Shown here: one piece after another, positions 23,332 to 33,900 of the stretch
Numbering within the stretch: position 1 is the stretch's first letter
Layout: the number at the start of each line of letters is the position of its first letter
Assembly (NCBI GenBank): GCA_037043015.1
Contig: CM073328.1
Span: forward strand, 14,543,495-14,607,494
Length of the DNA: 64,000 nucleotides
Direction: 5' to 3'
Source: Bryum argenteum
Lineage: Eukaryota; Streptophyta; Bryopsida; Bryales; Bryaceae
Notes under the pieces: model-generated
Database searches by the model: none
What the model was told of the DNA's origin: nothing
The model's input: the letters and a program-made list of their open reading frames with translations, nothing else
Position numbers and translations under genes: made by a program

Positions 23332-23785
23332 GAGCATCTCCACCAGTTGCGTGCCCGCAAGCACGCAACTGGGGTATTTTGAGGGCCGATTGGAGTCGCC
23401 TGGCTTGGTTGGGCGGGCGTTGTCCCCACCATCCGCAACTGCGATGTATCTCACTTTTACTATTATAGTGATTTTGAAAAGATTCTTCAATTGTGATCCG
23501 ACTTTTCGGCTACAGTTCTTCTCCAAGATTTTTCTCTTTGAAATTTGGGCTTCTCTAATTTTTATTTTTTATTTTTTATTTTTCCCCGGCTACAGTAGAT
23601 TTGGATGGGCTACAGTTGCATAAGGAGGCACGGAAGAGCCCACCTCGAATACCGTGCCTCCTCATATACATGGAGGCCCTGATCGTTGAGGCCGCGCCAA
23701 ATGGTCCTTGGTGGAAAGCTGTTGGCATGAATAGTTGCCCGCTTCTCTTTTCTCAGTGCGTGTGGCCTTGTTGGTGGAGATGCTC
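23332..23785. mobile_element. PIF/Harbinger (Tourist-like) MITE, 454 bp
   Basis: Ends GAGCATCTCCACCA and TGGTGGAGATGCTC, flanked by TAA at 23329-23331 and 23786-23788. The termini share GAGCATC with the complete transposon at 7222, so that transposase type could have moved it. An internal hairpin of AGGAGGCACGG / CCGTGCCTCCT lies near 23624-23663. Confidence 0.92.
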
Positions 23786-24048
23786 TAATCGGGGTTAGGG
23801 CGAGTCTCCATGCTTGAACCGACCCGTCATATTTCAAGGTTCGTCCTGTAGCAAACCTTCTTTCAAAATTAGGGAGGAGAAATGATGGGTTGTCCTCATG
23901 TGAGGACCGTGCCGTGATAATCCTCCATTCGATTTAAATAAATGACAGAAAACAACTAATGCAAGCTCCTCAAACAAAGGAATTCCAAAAAACATACTAA
24001 ATTGAGGGAAGAATAATCCAAGATAAGAAATGAGGGTCACCCGTATTA

Positions 24049-24416
24049 TTAACCCTTAAACACCCATGGGGTGTGAAACGGGGAGCCCAAAATTGGATCA
24101 CAACATCTTTTGGACTTGGGCATCATGAATAGTGCACTTTTTGAACAAGGGCATCATGAATGCACCAATCAATGATGAGCTTGCAACCTCCTACAAGGTT
24201 ATGTACAACCCCAACCTCGCTACCACAATCCTTTCAAAGCACAAAATAACTCATACAAATTGTGATTTGAATTATAAAATTTCACTTTTTGAATGCATCA
24301 CAAGAAGGTGACGAGTTTGTCATCAAAATATAAGTGAAAAGTTGAGTACAGTGAGAGCTAAGAGAAGATTTGTTGGAAGGTGAGCCCTCGGGTCACCTTG
24401 GGCGTTTAAGGGTTAA
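24049..24416 (+). mobile_element. TTAA-type MITE, 369-bp family, copy 2
   Basis: TTAACCCTTAAACACCCATG to GGGCGTTTAAGGGTTAA. Same internal sequence and orientation as 17182-17550. Confidence 0.92.
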
Positions 24417-24473
24417 CAGGGCTTGCCAAGCCTTCTTGGTAGACCCGTCATCTAAAAAAACGAACCGCTTTTA

Positions 24474-24706
24474 TTAACCCTTAAAGGTCCCTTGGAGATA
24501 GTATGTACGGTGGCGTATAATTGAGATTTGCTACCAACAAGAAACTCTATATTGTGATCTTAAAAGCTTAGTAGAACCGCATGGATTTATATGTCAACTT
24601 GTTCTTTGAACTCAAATCTATTAAAGGTGTGCACTCATTCCAATACAACCAAAATACGCTGTATTCTAGCAACCAAAATATGGTTGTTCAGACCTTTAAG
24701 GGTTAA
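24474..24706 (+). mobile_element. TTAA-type MITE, 233 bp, separate family
   Basis: TTAACCCTTAAAGGTCC at the left and GACCTTTAAGGGTTAA at the right. The interior is unlike the other families. It lies 57 bp from the previous element. Confidence 0.88.
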
Positions 24707-24774
24707 TACGGGTCGAGTGTCTCCAAATTATATGCAAGCCACCCTCACCTTCAAATAAATACGGGTCGATTCAA

Positions 24775-24905
24775 GCATGGGGACAGGCTCTTAGTAGTCC
24801 TATACCACTCTTGTTATGTCCTGTCAGAAACTTTATCAAAGGTAGGTTGAACGGACACTATATTCACGCCATCCCGTAGGAGACTGGAGTCCTTCTTCTT
24901 AAAAG
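24775..24905 (+). mobile_element. SINE 3' domain copy with TTC tail
   Basis: TAGTAGTCCTATACCACTC, TTGTTATGTCCTGTC, TTGAACGGACACTATATTCA, CGCC, stem-loop, then GGAGTCCTTCTTCTT. The 5' head is absent. Confidence 0.75.
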
Positions 24906-25189
24906 CATAAAATAAAAACACCAAAACCAGTCATTTTGAGCATTTTTTAACAATTTTTGATAGAGACCTTGTTCATTTATGGGGTTTAATTATGATTCTT
25001 TATTAATACTGCTAATTCGGAGATGTGAAAATAGAATGAGAGAACAGTTGTTACAAGGGTGCTTGTTATTGAAAAAAAATTAAAGAAATATGTCACAATT
25101 CTGTAGTGCAAATGATTGCATGCCTTAATAAGATTTTAGAACTGCTATTTCTATTTAGAGCTTTTTTATCTATTTTTTGATCACCTGGC

Positions 25190-25229
25190 TCAACCCCTAA
25201 ACGTCATGGGGGCACATGTGCCCCCATTT
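25190..25229 (+). repeat. TTAA-element end fragment with perfect palindrome
   Basis: CAACCCCTAAACGTC resembles a TTAA MITE end. It is followed by a perfect 22-nt palindrome at 25206-25227 centred on CATG with GGGGGCA arms. It may be a MITE reduced to its end. Confidence 0.55.
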
Positions 25230-25651
25230 ATGAGGGTATAACATTTTAAGTTTTTTTATGAGACTAGTAGTTTTTTAATTTCTCAAATGGTTTTATTGTC
25301 TCTTTTTGTTCTGAGAGCATGTGTATGGTGTTGCTTGCATTTTAATACGTAACCATGTGTCTGGATCTTGGGAGTGGCATATTTAGCATGTGAATGATAG
25401 ATATATTTCCCAGCCAAGAAAAAATTGTTTTCTAGGAGTGCCCATATATTGACCACGTCTTAGTTTGAGGAGGCATGTTTTTTGGGAGTCTGTGATTTGT
25501 TTATCAATGAAAATTCATTAAATAATTTATCATCTATATTAGTGTTACTTCTCCACTTATTTATATTGGAAACATCTGTAGTAATGTCTGTGAAGTTGTT
25601 TTTTTTGTTGCATCTAATGATAAATCTTATAGGGCCTTTAGCTAGGACTCC
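25230..25651 (-). pseudogene. Older LINE copy, segment after RNase H (split)
   Basis: The minus-strand frame at 25460-25660 reads KGPIRFIIRCNKKNNFTDIT and then NINKWRSN. This parallels KGPVRNLTTYLTKYDRENNLT and NINKWTSN in the younger LINE. Bases 25330-25440 parallel its Cys/His region. It is the 3'-ward continuation of the copy at 30901-34560. Confidence 0.75.
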
Positions 25652-26119
25652 AATCTCCAATAAGAGATTGGCGTGAATACAACGTCTGTTCGTAATGTCT
25701 TTACCTCAATGGCCACATGACAAAGTGGTAAAAGAACAAAAATACTCACCTCTTACGGGAATAGACACTAAACTACACATACGAAACTGACTACACAAAG
25801 TAACCGAGACCATACTAAAATCAAGTAACCAAGATAGAACTATTTAGGGTGCGAGTGTTTGGCAAATGGATGTTTTAATTGGAATTTGGATGGGTTCAAG
25901 GTCACCAAGCCGTGCTGTCCTAGGGTGGTTGAGGTGTAGGACGTTTGTAATCGTGTTGGTCCGAGTTCAAACCTTGTCGGGCTCGTTTGAGCAGTTCGCA
26001 TGGCTTGGGGCTGTCTGTGAGTATATGGTAGGAAAAATAAATCAACCACTCGACCCCTACCCGAGAAGCTGAGACTGAAACAATGCGCTGGTAACAACAG
26101 TGGTTTGTACCACTACCCC
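25652..26119 (-). mobile_element. LINE 3' UTR with tRNA-like segment and SINE-type 3' end
   Basis: Colinear with the solo element 47683-48203. Midway it carries TGGTTGAGGTG and GAGTTCAAACC on the plus strand, close to pol III A and B boxes but opposite to the LINE. The terminal part on the minus strand reads GACATTACGAACAGACG, ATTCACGCC, a perfect 8-bp stem (CCAATCTC / GAGATTGG), then GAGTCC. The simple-repeat tail is absent. A run of C (26111-26121) marks the junction with the ORF stop. Confidence 0.75.
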
Positions 26120-26136
26120 CCCCCCTTTTTTGTTTG

Positions 26137-28029
26137 TCATGGTGGTTCAAGATTGGTGGGGAGGGTTTGGTGGTTTTCTAGTTTGCGTTTATATAGGAGG
26201 ATTAATGTTGCGTGTTGTATGGCTATCATGTTAATTGTTTTGAATGCGTTTTTTATTTGTTTTACGGTTAGTTTGAATGAAGTTTCCAGTGAGGTCATTG
26301 ATGGTGTGTGAGTAGTGCCTCTAGCTCCTGAAGTAATGACTATGAGGGGGTTGACTTTCCAACCACGGGCAGCTATTGAGTCGAGTAATGGTTGGTATTT
26401 ATTGGTTTTATTTGTGATGGTTTCGTGTGGAAATCTGTCGTTACAGTATGTGAATTCAATATATTGAATGACAATGTTGTTGTTGGGGTGTTGTGGAGGT
26501 GTGCCTTGGTGTGGGAGGCCGATTACACAAAGTAAGTCAGGTCGAAATCTTGCATTGCAGTGGCATCTACGTGTGTCACAAGTGCAAGGGAGGAGCCAAC
26601 TGGGTACCGTGTTATCTGGGGGTGCGCTGAGGTGCCTTTTGGCATTTATAAGTGTGTAACATCTACACTTGGTGTTGGAAAGGATGAGTTGTTTAATGGT
26701 TTTAACTGCCTGATTGTGCCTGGTAACTCTAAGTGCGTGGATGTTTGGGTGTCGGCATTTAAGTAAGACGTGTAGCCATGTGTCTACGTCTGTGGAGTTG
26801 CAGATAGGACATGTTTTTGTTGGGAATCGTATATGTCCAAAGAATAGTTGTTTTTGTGCGTTACCCATGTATTGTCCTGTGCGGAATTTTAGTATGCTAG
26901 TTATTTGGGAGTTTGTAATTTTTGGGTTTTTCCAGAAGGCATTTGAAGATTTTGCATGTATATCAAGATTGGAGGTCCATTTGTTTATGTTAGGAAAGTT
27001 TTGTGCTAGAATTGTGAGGTTGTTTTCACGGTCGTATTTGGTAAGGTATGTAGTTAGGTTTCTAACTGGTCCCTTATCTGGTCTGTGGTGCGGTCCAGGC
27101 CATATATCTTTTTGGTAGTAGAAAGGGGTGATGTGTGCAAATCCGTGGTTTTTTCGGGCAAATTTATAGTTTTTTTCGTTTCCTGCTTTTGCTAGCTTAT
27201 CTGCTTTTTTATTTCCGGATATGTTAACATGAACTCTTACTTTGTGGAACATGGTGGGTTGTGTACGTATTTTCAGCATATTTGTAATAGCGATGAGAGT
27301 ATTTAGATCGGGGTGGTTGTTTTGTAGAGTAGGATGTGTTAGGTGTGTTTGTAAAACGTACAAGCAGTTTATGCAATCTGTAAATATGTATGCGGGTTCG
27401 TCTATGTACCTAGTTGTGAGGATTTTGAGTGTTTTGTATATGGCCATAAGTTCTGCCCTAAAGATGGTTTGTAAGCCCGGTAGTCTTTTTGATATTTGTA
27501 TTTCTGGTTTTGTTGGGTTATAAATGCCATAACCGGCGGTTTCTAGGAGCATATAGCCCGTTGCTGTTTCTTGTGGTGGTATGAAGGATCCGTCTGTATA
27601 ATAGCTGTATTCTAGAGGGAATTTGATAGGAAGATGTGTGGTGTATTGTGGGAGTGGGGGTGTGCTTGAGAGGTTGGGTGTATGTGTTGGGGGATATAGG
27701 AGTTTGGTCCAATTTTTGTTTTTGTTGACTTTGGTGTTTTCAAGTGTGGGGGGAATTTCTTGAAGGTGGAACTGGGTGATAGATAGATTTCTAAGAGTGG
27801 TTGTAAGATTATGTGTGTCTGCCGTGGTGATGAGATGGTGTTGCTTGTGGTGGATGCAAAGGATTTGGATTGTGTTTGGTTCGGTGCGGGGTTTTTTGTG
27901 GTCAGTGGGGACGGTGGGTTGTTCGTATGTTAATGTGTCAGCGGCAAAGTGTGCTAAAACGTGTGTATGTGGAAACTCAGTTGAGTATGGGGTTGGATTG
28001 TGGAACCATTGCTTGTCTGGCATGACCAC
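26137..28029 (-). CDS. LINE C-terminal ORF: RNase H, Cys/His cluster, possible PD-(D/E)XK domain
   Basis: 630 codons, uninterrupted. RNase H is clear: YYTDGSF, FRAELMAIYKTL, IFTDCINCLYVL and NISGNKKADKLAKAGN supply the D, E, D, D set (about 27165-27610). A Cys/His cluster follows (CPICNSTDVDTWLHVLLKC, about 26770-26830). The last 180 residues hold CTCDTRRCHC, RFRPDLLCVIG, VIQYIEFTYCND, NKYQPLL and VITSGARGTTH. This order resembles the restriction-like endonuclease found C-terminally in R2-type and Dualen/RandI-type elements; that part is inference. It is the best preserved frame of the LINE. Confidence 0.8.
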   Translation of the reverse strand: MVMPDKQWFHNPTPYSTEFPHTHVLAHFAADTLTYEQPTVPTDHKKPRTEPNTIQILCIHHKQHHLITTADTHNLTTTLRNLSITQFHLQEIPPTLENTKVNKNKNWTKLLYPPTHTPNLSSTPPLPQYTTHLPIKFPLEYSYYTDGSFIPPQETATGYMLLETAGYGIYNPTKPEIQISKRLPGLQTIFRAELMAIYKTLKILTTRYIDEPAYIFTDCINCLYVLQTHLTHPTLQNNHPDLNTLIAITNMLKIRTQPTMFHKVRVHVNISGNKKADKLAKAGNEKNYKFARKNHGFAHITPFYYQKDIWPGPHHRPDKGPVRNLTTYLTKYDRENNLTILAQNFPNINKWTSNLDIHAKSSNAFWKNPKITNSQITSILKFRTGQYMGNAQKQLFFGHIRFPTKTCPICNSTDVDTWLHVLLKCRHPNIHALRVTRHNQAVKTIKQLILSNTKCRCYTLINAKRHLSAPPDNTVPSWLLPCTCDTRRCHCNARFRPDLLCVIGLPHQGTPPQHPNNNIVIQYIEFTYCNDRFPHETITNKTNKYQPLLDSIAARGWKVNPLIVITSGARGTTHTPSMTSLETSFKLTVKQIKNAFKTINMIAIQHATLILLYKRKLENHQTLPTNLEPP

Positions 28030-28066
28030 AATGGTTATAACATTGGGGTTATGTTGTGCGGCTAAC

Positions 28067-29110
28067 CTAGCCCAGTGAATACTTTGTTCTGCTTTGATTT
28101 AAATCGTTGTGTGGATGGGCATAACCAATTCCTTCCCATTTATAATGAAAGGCAGGGCCATTGGAGCCAAATATCTTTTCCCGTGGGAATGTGGAGTAGT
28201 ATTTGGCGATTTGTAAAGGGCATGTTACTGGGGAGGAGAAATACGTGTGTGTTATGCGGAATGATGTAATGAGAGTGTCTATAATGGTTGTGGGGAGCGT
28301 GTGGTGGTCTGTTGTTTTGGGATTGCGTTTTGAGAGAGTGTGGTGGTATCGTTTATATAGTAGGATGATTTCTGTTTCAAAGGGTTGGGTTTGGGGGGTT
28401 AGACCGTGGTTAGTGTTAAGGTATGTGTGGTATTGTTTCCATAGCCATTTGAGTCTTGATGTAGGGATGGTAAGGAGAAAGTGGCCATTTTTATCCAATA
28501 AATGTGTTGTTTCGTTTAGGATTTGTATTGTAGGGGAGTTTGTGAGGATGTCTTTGTCAGGGTTGCAGTCTTGTAGATGGATTTGCGTAAGGGGTATATT
28601 TGTTGGAGGTGGGATGAATCGGGTGTCTCTTGATTGTGGTGTTGTGAAGTTAGTATTGATGATGCGTTTATATAATGTGTGTTTTTGTTGTGTGTAGTAT
28701 TCGGTTAGAAGGTTAAGGTTGTTTTGTATGACGGTTGGATAGTTGAGTGGGAATAGTTCTTTAGGGGATAACCAAGTGTGGTATGTGAGTTGATTGTTTA
28801 TTTCCCAGTGGCACATGTATTTGTTTGTGGAGTGCGTGATTTTGTATTTGTCTTTTTTGGTGTCTATTTTGTGTGCGGATATGTGGTGTATGGGGAAGTC
28901 AATCGGGTTATTGATGATTTGTTTGGGCGGGGGTATTGTTGGTGTAGGTGGTGGGAAGGTTAAATGTGTTGGAGGTGGAGGAGTAGGTGGGGATATTTCG
29001 TGGTCATGTGTTATGTATTCGTTGTATAGAAGATGGGATGGTGAGTGTGAGTTGCACGGTTGTGAACATTCGGGGGTGCATGTTTTTTGGCAAAATAATT
29101 GTTGAGCAAG
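28067..29110 (-). pseudogene. LINE linker with Cys patch and possible methyltransferase-like block
   Basis: Near 29040-29100 the minus strand encodes FCQKTCTPECSQPC, a Cys cluster. 28067-28816 is open and ends EGIGYAHPHND. After one frameshift near 28075-28110 the next frame resumes SIHWARLAAQ and VITIVVMPDKQWF. The spacing of YAHPH, a helix and a hydrophobic strand ending in P..W recalls N6-adenine methyltransferases of the Dam/phage type, but the NPPY motif is not intact. I cannot confirm this without a profile search. Confidence 0.5.
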
Positions 29111-29125
29111 ATTGAGAGCGCTGCG

Positions 29126-30073
29126 TTATAATTTACTGGGATTTTTATAGTATATTTTGAAATCTATAGGTGACATGAGGGTGATTCCATTTGGGAGTGT
29201 GAGGTGGCTTATTTTGGTTATTTTGAGAAGTAGTAGTTTATGTAATAATTTGAGGGAGACTTTGGGATTTAGGTGGGGTAGGAGAATTGATGCCTGGGTC
29301 AGCCATCGCGTTTCTAATTCGGTGGCTTGGAGTTGGAAGTTGTCAAGTGTGCATTTGAGGTGTAGTCCACTAGCTTCTTTAAGTAGGAAGATTGTTCTTG
29401 TGATTGGGGAATGTATGCAATCGTTGTATTTTATTCGGGGGATTTCTTGGGATCCACCATATTTTGCTAGAATGTGTTGAATGAGACCTTGGTAGATTGG
29501 GCCAAGTTTACCTTTGTCATTTAGTGCATTTGTAAGTTGGTCTCCAATGCATTTGAGGTAAGCATTTTTAAGGGAGAAAGCTTCAAGGCCAAAGTCTTCA
29601 TGTGGTAATTGTGCAATGACATTTGCCGTACATTTAGGTAGCCCACATATTGTTTTTTGGATGCTGGTGATTTTCTTGTCTAGTTTTTTTATCATTGGTA
29701 GTGAGTAGGGTACTGCATAGAAGCTATATGCAACGCCTGCGCGTATGACTGTATCCACCATATTGATTTTTTGTTTCATTGTGGCAGGGCAGTTAGAGAG
29801 TTTTTGACATTGTTAAGTAAGTTTTTTGGTGGTTATGTGTGTTTGGAGTTTCCACTTGAGAGTTGGTACCATTTGAATACCGAGGTAGGGGTAGGCTTCA
29901 TTTTGGTGTAGTGTTGGTAATGGTTCATTTTTGTGATTGATGTTTTGTGTTTGAAGAAGGGTTTTGAAGGCGGTGGGTGTGAGTTTGGATTTGTTTGGGC
30001 AGCCGGTAACTGCACATTTTGGTGTACCTACTTCGAGTCCAGTCCAATCACTGAATTTTTCAATTTTATTCAT
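29126..30073 (-). pseudogene. LINE RT, motif C side, thumb and connection region
   Basis: 29813-30073 continues RT (KIEKFSDWTGLEVGTPKC, then AYPYLGIQM, a typical YLG motif). After a TAA at 29813, 29126-29779 follows with AGVAYSFYAVPYSLPMIKKL, IQKTICGLPKCTANVI and PHEDFGLEAFSL. These are thumb-region features of LINE RTs. Same frame overall, with damage around 29780-29815. Confidence 0.8.
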
Positions 30074-30151
30074 TTGTGTTTGTAGCGCTTGAAGGGTAGC
30101 ACTGAGAGCAACTAGGTCATTAGCATATGCAGCAGAGTTAATTATTGTTTT

Positions 30152-30885
30152 TTATGTACCCAATTTGTAACCATGGTTTCCTAGTTGTAGCCATCTCAGA
30201 AGGGGTTCTAGGAATATGATAAACAGATATGGGCTTAGTGTGTCGCCTTGGATGGTGCCCCGTTGGATTGGTATTGGTTTTGTTTTTCCAAAGTGTTCTC
30301 CAGTGTATATGGTGGTGGAATGTGAGTAGATGTTTCCAATTAGTGCAACAACATCTATTGGGTAGCCTAGGTCAACCATTATTGCCAGTAGTCTAGCATG
30401 GTCTAAGGATCCAAATGCATTTTTGAAGTCGATGTACATTACATAAATGTCTTGGTTTGTGATTCTGGCATCTTCAAGTGTGGCCGTAAGAAGTTGGATT
30501 TGCCTAGAGGTACTTCTTTCAGCTCGAAAGCCTTCTTGGCTGTCATGAAGGATTTGGTGGCGTTTGCCGTATGCTGATAGAATAAATGTAAGGGTACTAG
30601 TAAAGAGTTTGTATATTGTATTTGCGAGGGCAATGGGTCTATGGTTGGGGAGAAGTGAGGGGTCACCTTTCTTGTAGAGAAGTATAGTAAGGTTGGTTTT
30701 CCAAGATGCAGGTATTTGTTTTTGTTTATAGCAGTGGGAGAAGAAGAGGTGTAGAAGGGTGTGGAATGAGTCAGGTATATTTTTGAGAATGGAGTTAGGG
30801 ATTTTATCTGGGCCAGGAGCTTTGTTTTGTGAGAGATTTTTTAAGCAAATGTCAAAAGTTTCCCGATTGTAGTATGTGTGTAGCG
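30152..30885 (-). pseudogene. LINE reverse transcriptase, N-terminal and palm part
   Basis: Open without stop from about 30885 to 30152. Motifs in order: KAPGPDKIPNSIL, RPIALANTIYKLF (motif 2), SQEGFRAERSTSRQ (2a), VMYIDFKNAFGSLDH (motif A, Asp present), QRGTIQGDTLSPYLF (motif B). It then meets a TAA. Just beyond, at about 30120-30140, motif C reads AAYANDL, so the usual YADD has one Asp changed to Asn. With the stop this shows the enzyme is dead. Confidence 0.9.
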
Positions 30886-30900
30886 GAGGTAATGATTTGT

Positions 30901-33900
30901 AGGGTTGTGTATATTGCCATTATCTCGACTCTAAATATGTTTCGTAAACCTCAGAGCCTATGGCTAGTTCTATATTTTTGAATTGATTGTATATTCTAGA
31001 TCCTGGAGTTTCACAAGTCCAATGATCTCCCATGTTGTGGTGGGAGACAAATGAGCCATTAGTATAGTAGTAGTATTTGCGATGAGAATTTAGGTTGTTT
31101 ATCATTTATAAGTAAAGGATTGGTGGTGTATTGTAGTTTGTGACTAAGTTGTCTGTTGGATTTGTGAGTTTGTTCGAGTCTATAATATTGTTGACTTGTG
31201 TATTTGGTTGTGTTAAAGGGGCAATTCATATGTATGGTTGAGGGATTTGAAGTTTGTTAAAACTTGTGGTTAGGGCGGTAATTTGTTCCTTATTTCCAGC
31301 ACTAGTGTTTTTATGGTGTACACATAAATATGTGAAGGTAGAAGGTTCTATTCATGGTTTAGTAAATCCTAATGGCTTTATTGGTTCTTGATATGTTATT
31401 GTATGTGTTGGTCTATAAGTAATGACATGTGTGTATGGATAGGGTCTTTTTAATTGTGTTAGATTATGGTACCAATTGTTGTTAGAGTAATTACTATGAT
31501 AATATTATTTGAATTGTTTCATGCTGCAAGTTTGGGCCATTGTATAGCTTTTTGAGTATCCATTTTATTATGTGGGTGAGCATAACCTATTCCTTTTTAT
31601 TTGTAAGAAAATGCTTTTCCAGTAGATCCAAAAAATTGATCTCTCTTAAGTGGTGAATTAAACTTTTCTCTTTGAGTGAAACAAGTTACTAGAGAGAAAA
31701 AATGTGTGTGTTATATTGAAAGATGTCATGGTGTGGTCAAGTAGCAATTTGAGCAATGAGTAGTGTAAGAGTTTGAGTGCTTCAGTTTTTGCTTTAGAAT
31801 ATTGGTTCCATCATCATTTCAGCTTAGTAGTAGGTATAGTTATGAGATGCTTTTCCATTTCATTCTAAAGATGTGCCTATCATCTTTTATTTGTATTGTA
31901 TTTTGATTGGTCTTGATATCTCTGAAAGATTAGATTCATTTTTACTGATATTAAGAAGATGGAGGGACATAGATTGGAGTATGTACCTTGTATCTTGGAT
32001 TTGCTTTTCTAAAAAGTACGTATTTACTGAGTTTCTATAATGTGTATGTTGTTTCATGGTGTAGTATTGAGCAAGCAAGAAGGTGTTGTGTTGTATAGTT
32101 GTCCAAATGTTTAGTGTAAAGATGTCTCTTTGTGGTATTCATTTATTATGTGTTCTCCCATTTGCTTATTTCCATTGGCATAGGTAATTGTGGTAGGTTT
32201 TCACAATTTTATATTTGCCTTTCGGTTTGCTTTCTTTGTGATTTATATATTGAGTGTATGAGATATTCAATGGGGTTATTGATCATTTTAGTTGGTGGCT
32301 CTAAATAAGGAGGATGTGGCGGTGGTGGTGGTGAGAGGTGTATAGGATGTAAACCAAGTTTAGGTGAAATATGGTGGTCATAGGCTCTATATTCATGTTT
32401 TAGTGTTCGTGGTAGAGGATGCTTGTTGCATGGGTTTTGGCATTGTGGGTTACATGATTCGTAGCAGAAAGTTGTTGAGCTATATTAAGGGCTTGTTTAA
32501 TCACTTCAGTTGCTATATTGTAGTACATTTTGAATTTGTCATGTGACATTAGATTTGGACTGTTTGGAAATGTTAAATGTCTTATCTCGTATATATTTTG
32601 GAGTAATAATTTGTTGAGGAGTTTGTGATTTTGTTTTGGCGTGAAGTGTGATAATATTTCTGAAGATAGGTTTAGCTACATTTATTTAAAAGGTGTAGCT
32701 TCTAGTGAAAACTTTCTATGATGAGCACCTCCACATTTTTAGAGTGTTTGTTCTTGTTTTAGGTGATATTAAGCAATTGTATCTTTTTATATTCTTGGAA
32801 TCTCTTAGGCTCTGCCAAATTTGACAAGAATAAAGTGTGTAAGACACCAATAGATTATTCTCAATTTATATTCTCTTGTATTATTTGGAGCATTTTGTAA
32901 TTGTTCACTTATACATCTTTGATATGCATTTTTTCGTGAGAATGCTTATGTGCCAAACATATCATGTGGCAATTGGAAGTGCAATTTAGTAATCGACTAA
33001 TTTTCTTTTGTATTGCTTTTGTTTCTGGTATAGTTTTTAAATAGTGGGTAATCAGTATGGTACTGCATAAAATTTGTATGCAATGCTCGTATAACTGTGT
33101 TTACCATGTTAGCTTTTTGTTTTATGGTAGTTGGGCAGTTTACTAATTAATTGGTTGCATTGTTTAAATAATTTGGGGGTTGTTGTGTGTGTTTGTATCC
33201 TCCAATTTAATGATGGAACCACTTGTAATTCCATATATACATATGGCTCATTTTGATGTTATATGGGAATTGGTTGATCTTTGTATGATATATTTGCAGC
33301 TTTTATTAGTGTTTTGAAGATTATTTAATTTGTTTTGGATTTGCTTGAGCATTCAATGATAACACATTTTAGAATTCCGAAGTCTATTCCAACCCACTTG
33401 CAAATTTTTTCCTATTTATTGAGTTGGATTTTAAGTAAGGAAAGTTTGTTTATTATAATTGGAAAATCATTAGTATATGTTGTTGTATTTATTGTTGGTC
33501 CCTAAGGTATAGCCATATTTTTGCCTTTGCAAACATCGCAACAATCAGTCTAGAACTATACACAAATCATAAATCTTTCATAATGGCTAGTAAATGAGCG
33601 TGGACAATAGAGCCAAATGCATTTTTGAAATCTATATAGAATAAATATATATCTATTGTTGTAAGTTGTGCATTCTCCGAAGCCGCTACTAGTATTTGTA
33701 ATTGTCTAAATGTACACCTTTTGGCACAAAACCCTTTTAAGCTCTCATGTAGAATATGGTGTTTTTCTCTATATCTGAGAGTATTGATGTCAATGTACTT
33801 GTGAAAAACTTGTAAATAGTGTTGGCTAGCACTATAGGCCTCTGATTTGGTAATTGAGATGGGTTACCTTTTTTTGTATAATAGTATTGTGAGGCTTATT

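Larger units (their letters stand above)
25652..30900 (-). mobile_element. LINE (non-LTR retrotransposon), 5'-truncated, with SINE-like 3' end
   Basis: Reading on the minus strand from 30900: RT fingers and palm, thumb, a Cys-rich patch, a long linker, RNase H, a Cys/His cluster, a possible endonuclease-like domain, a stop (TGA near 26137), then about 485 bp of 3' UTR ending in the 3' domain shared with SINEs. The 5' end, where an APE endonuclease might be, is missing. Homologous older LINE sequence lies on both sides, so it seems to have inserted into its own kind, with loss of about 360 bp of the host copy. Several stops and frameshifts make it inactive. Confidence 0.85.

Noticed and set aside
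26137..28029. Host gene encoding an RNase H protein
   Set aside because: The LINE context (RT upstream, 3' UTR and a second degenerate copy) shows it is retrotransposon sequence.
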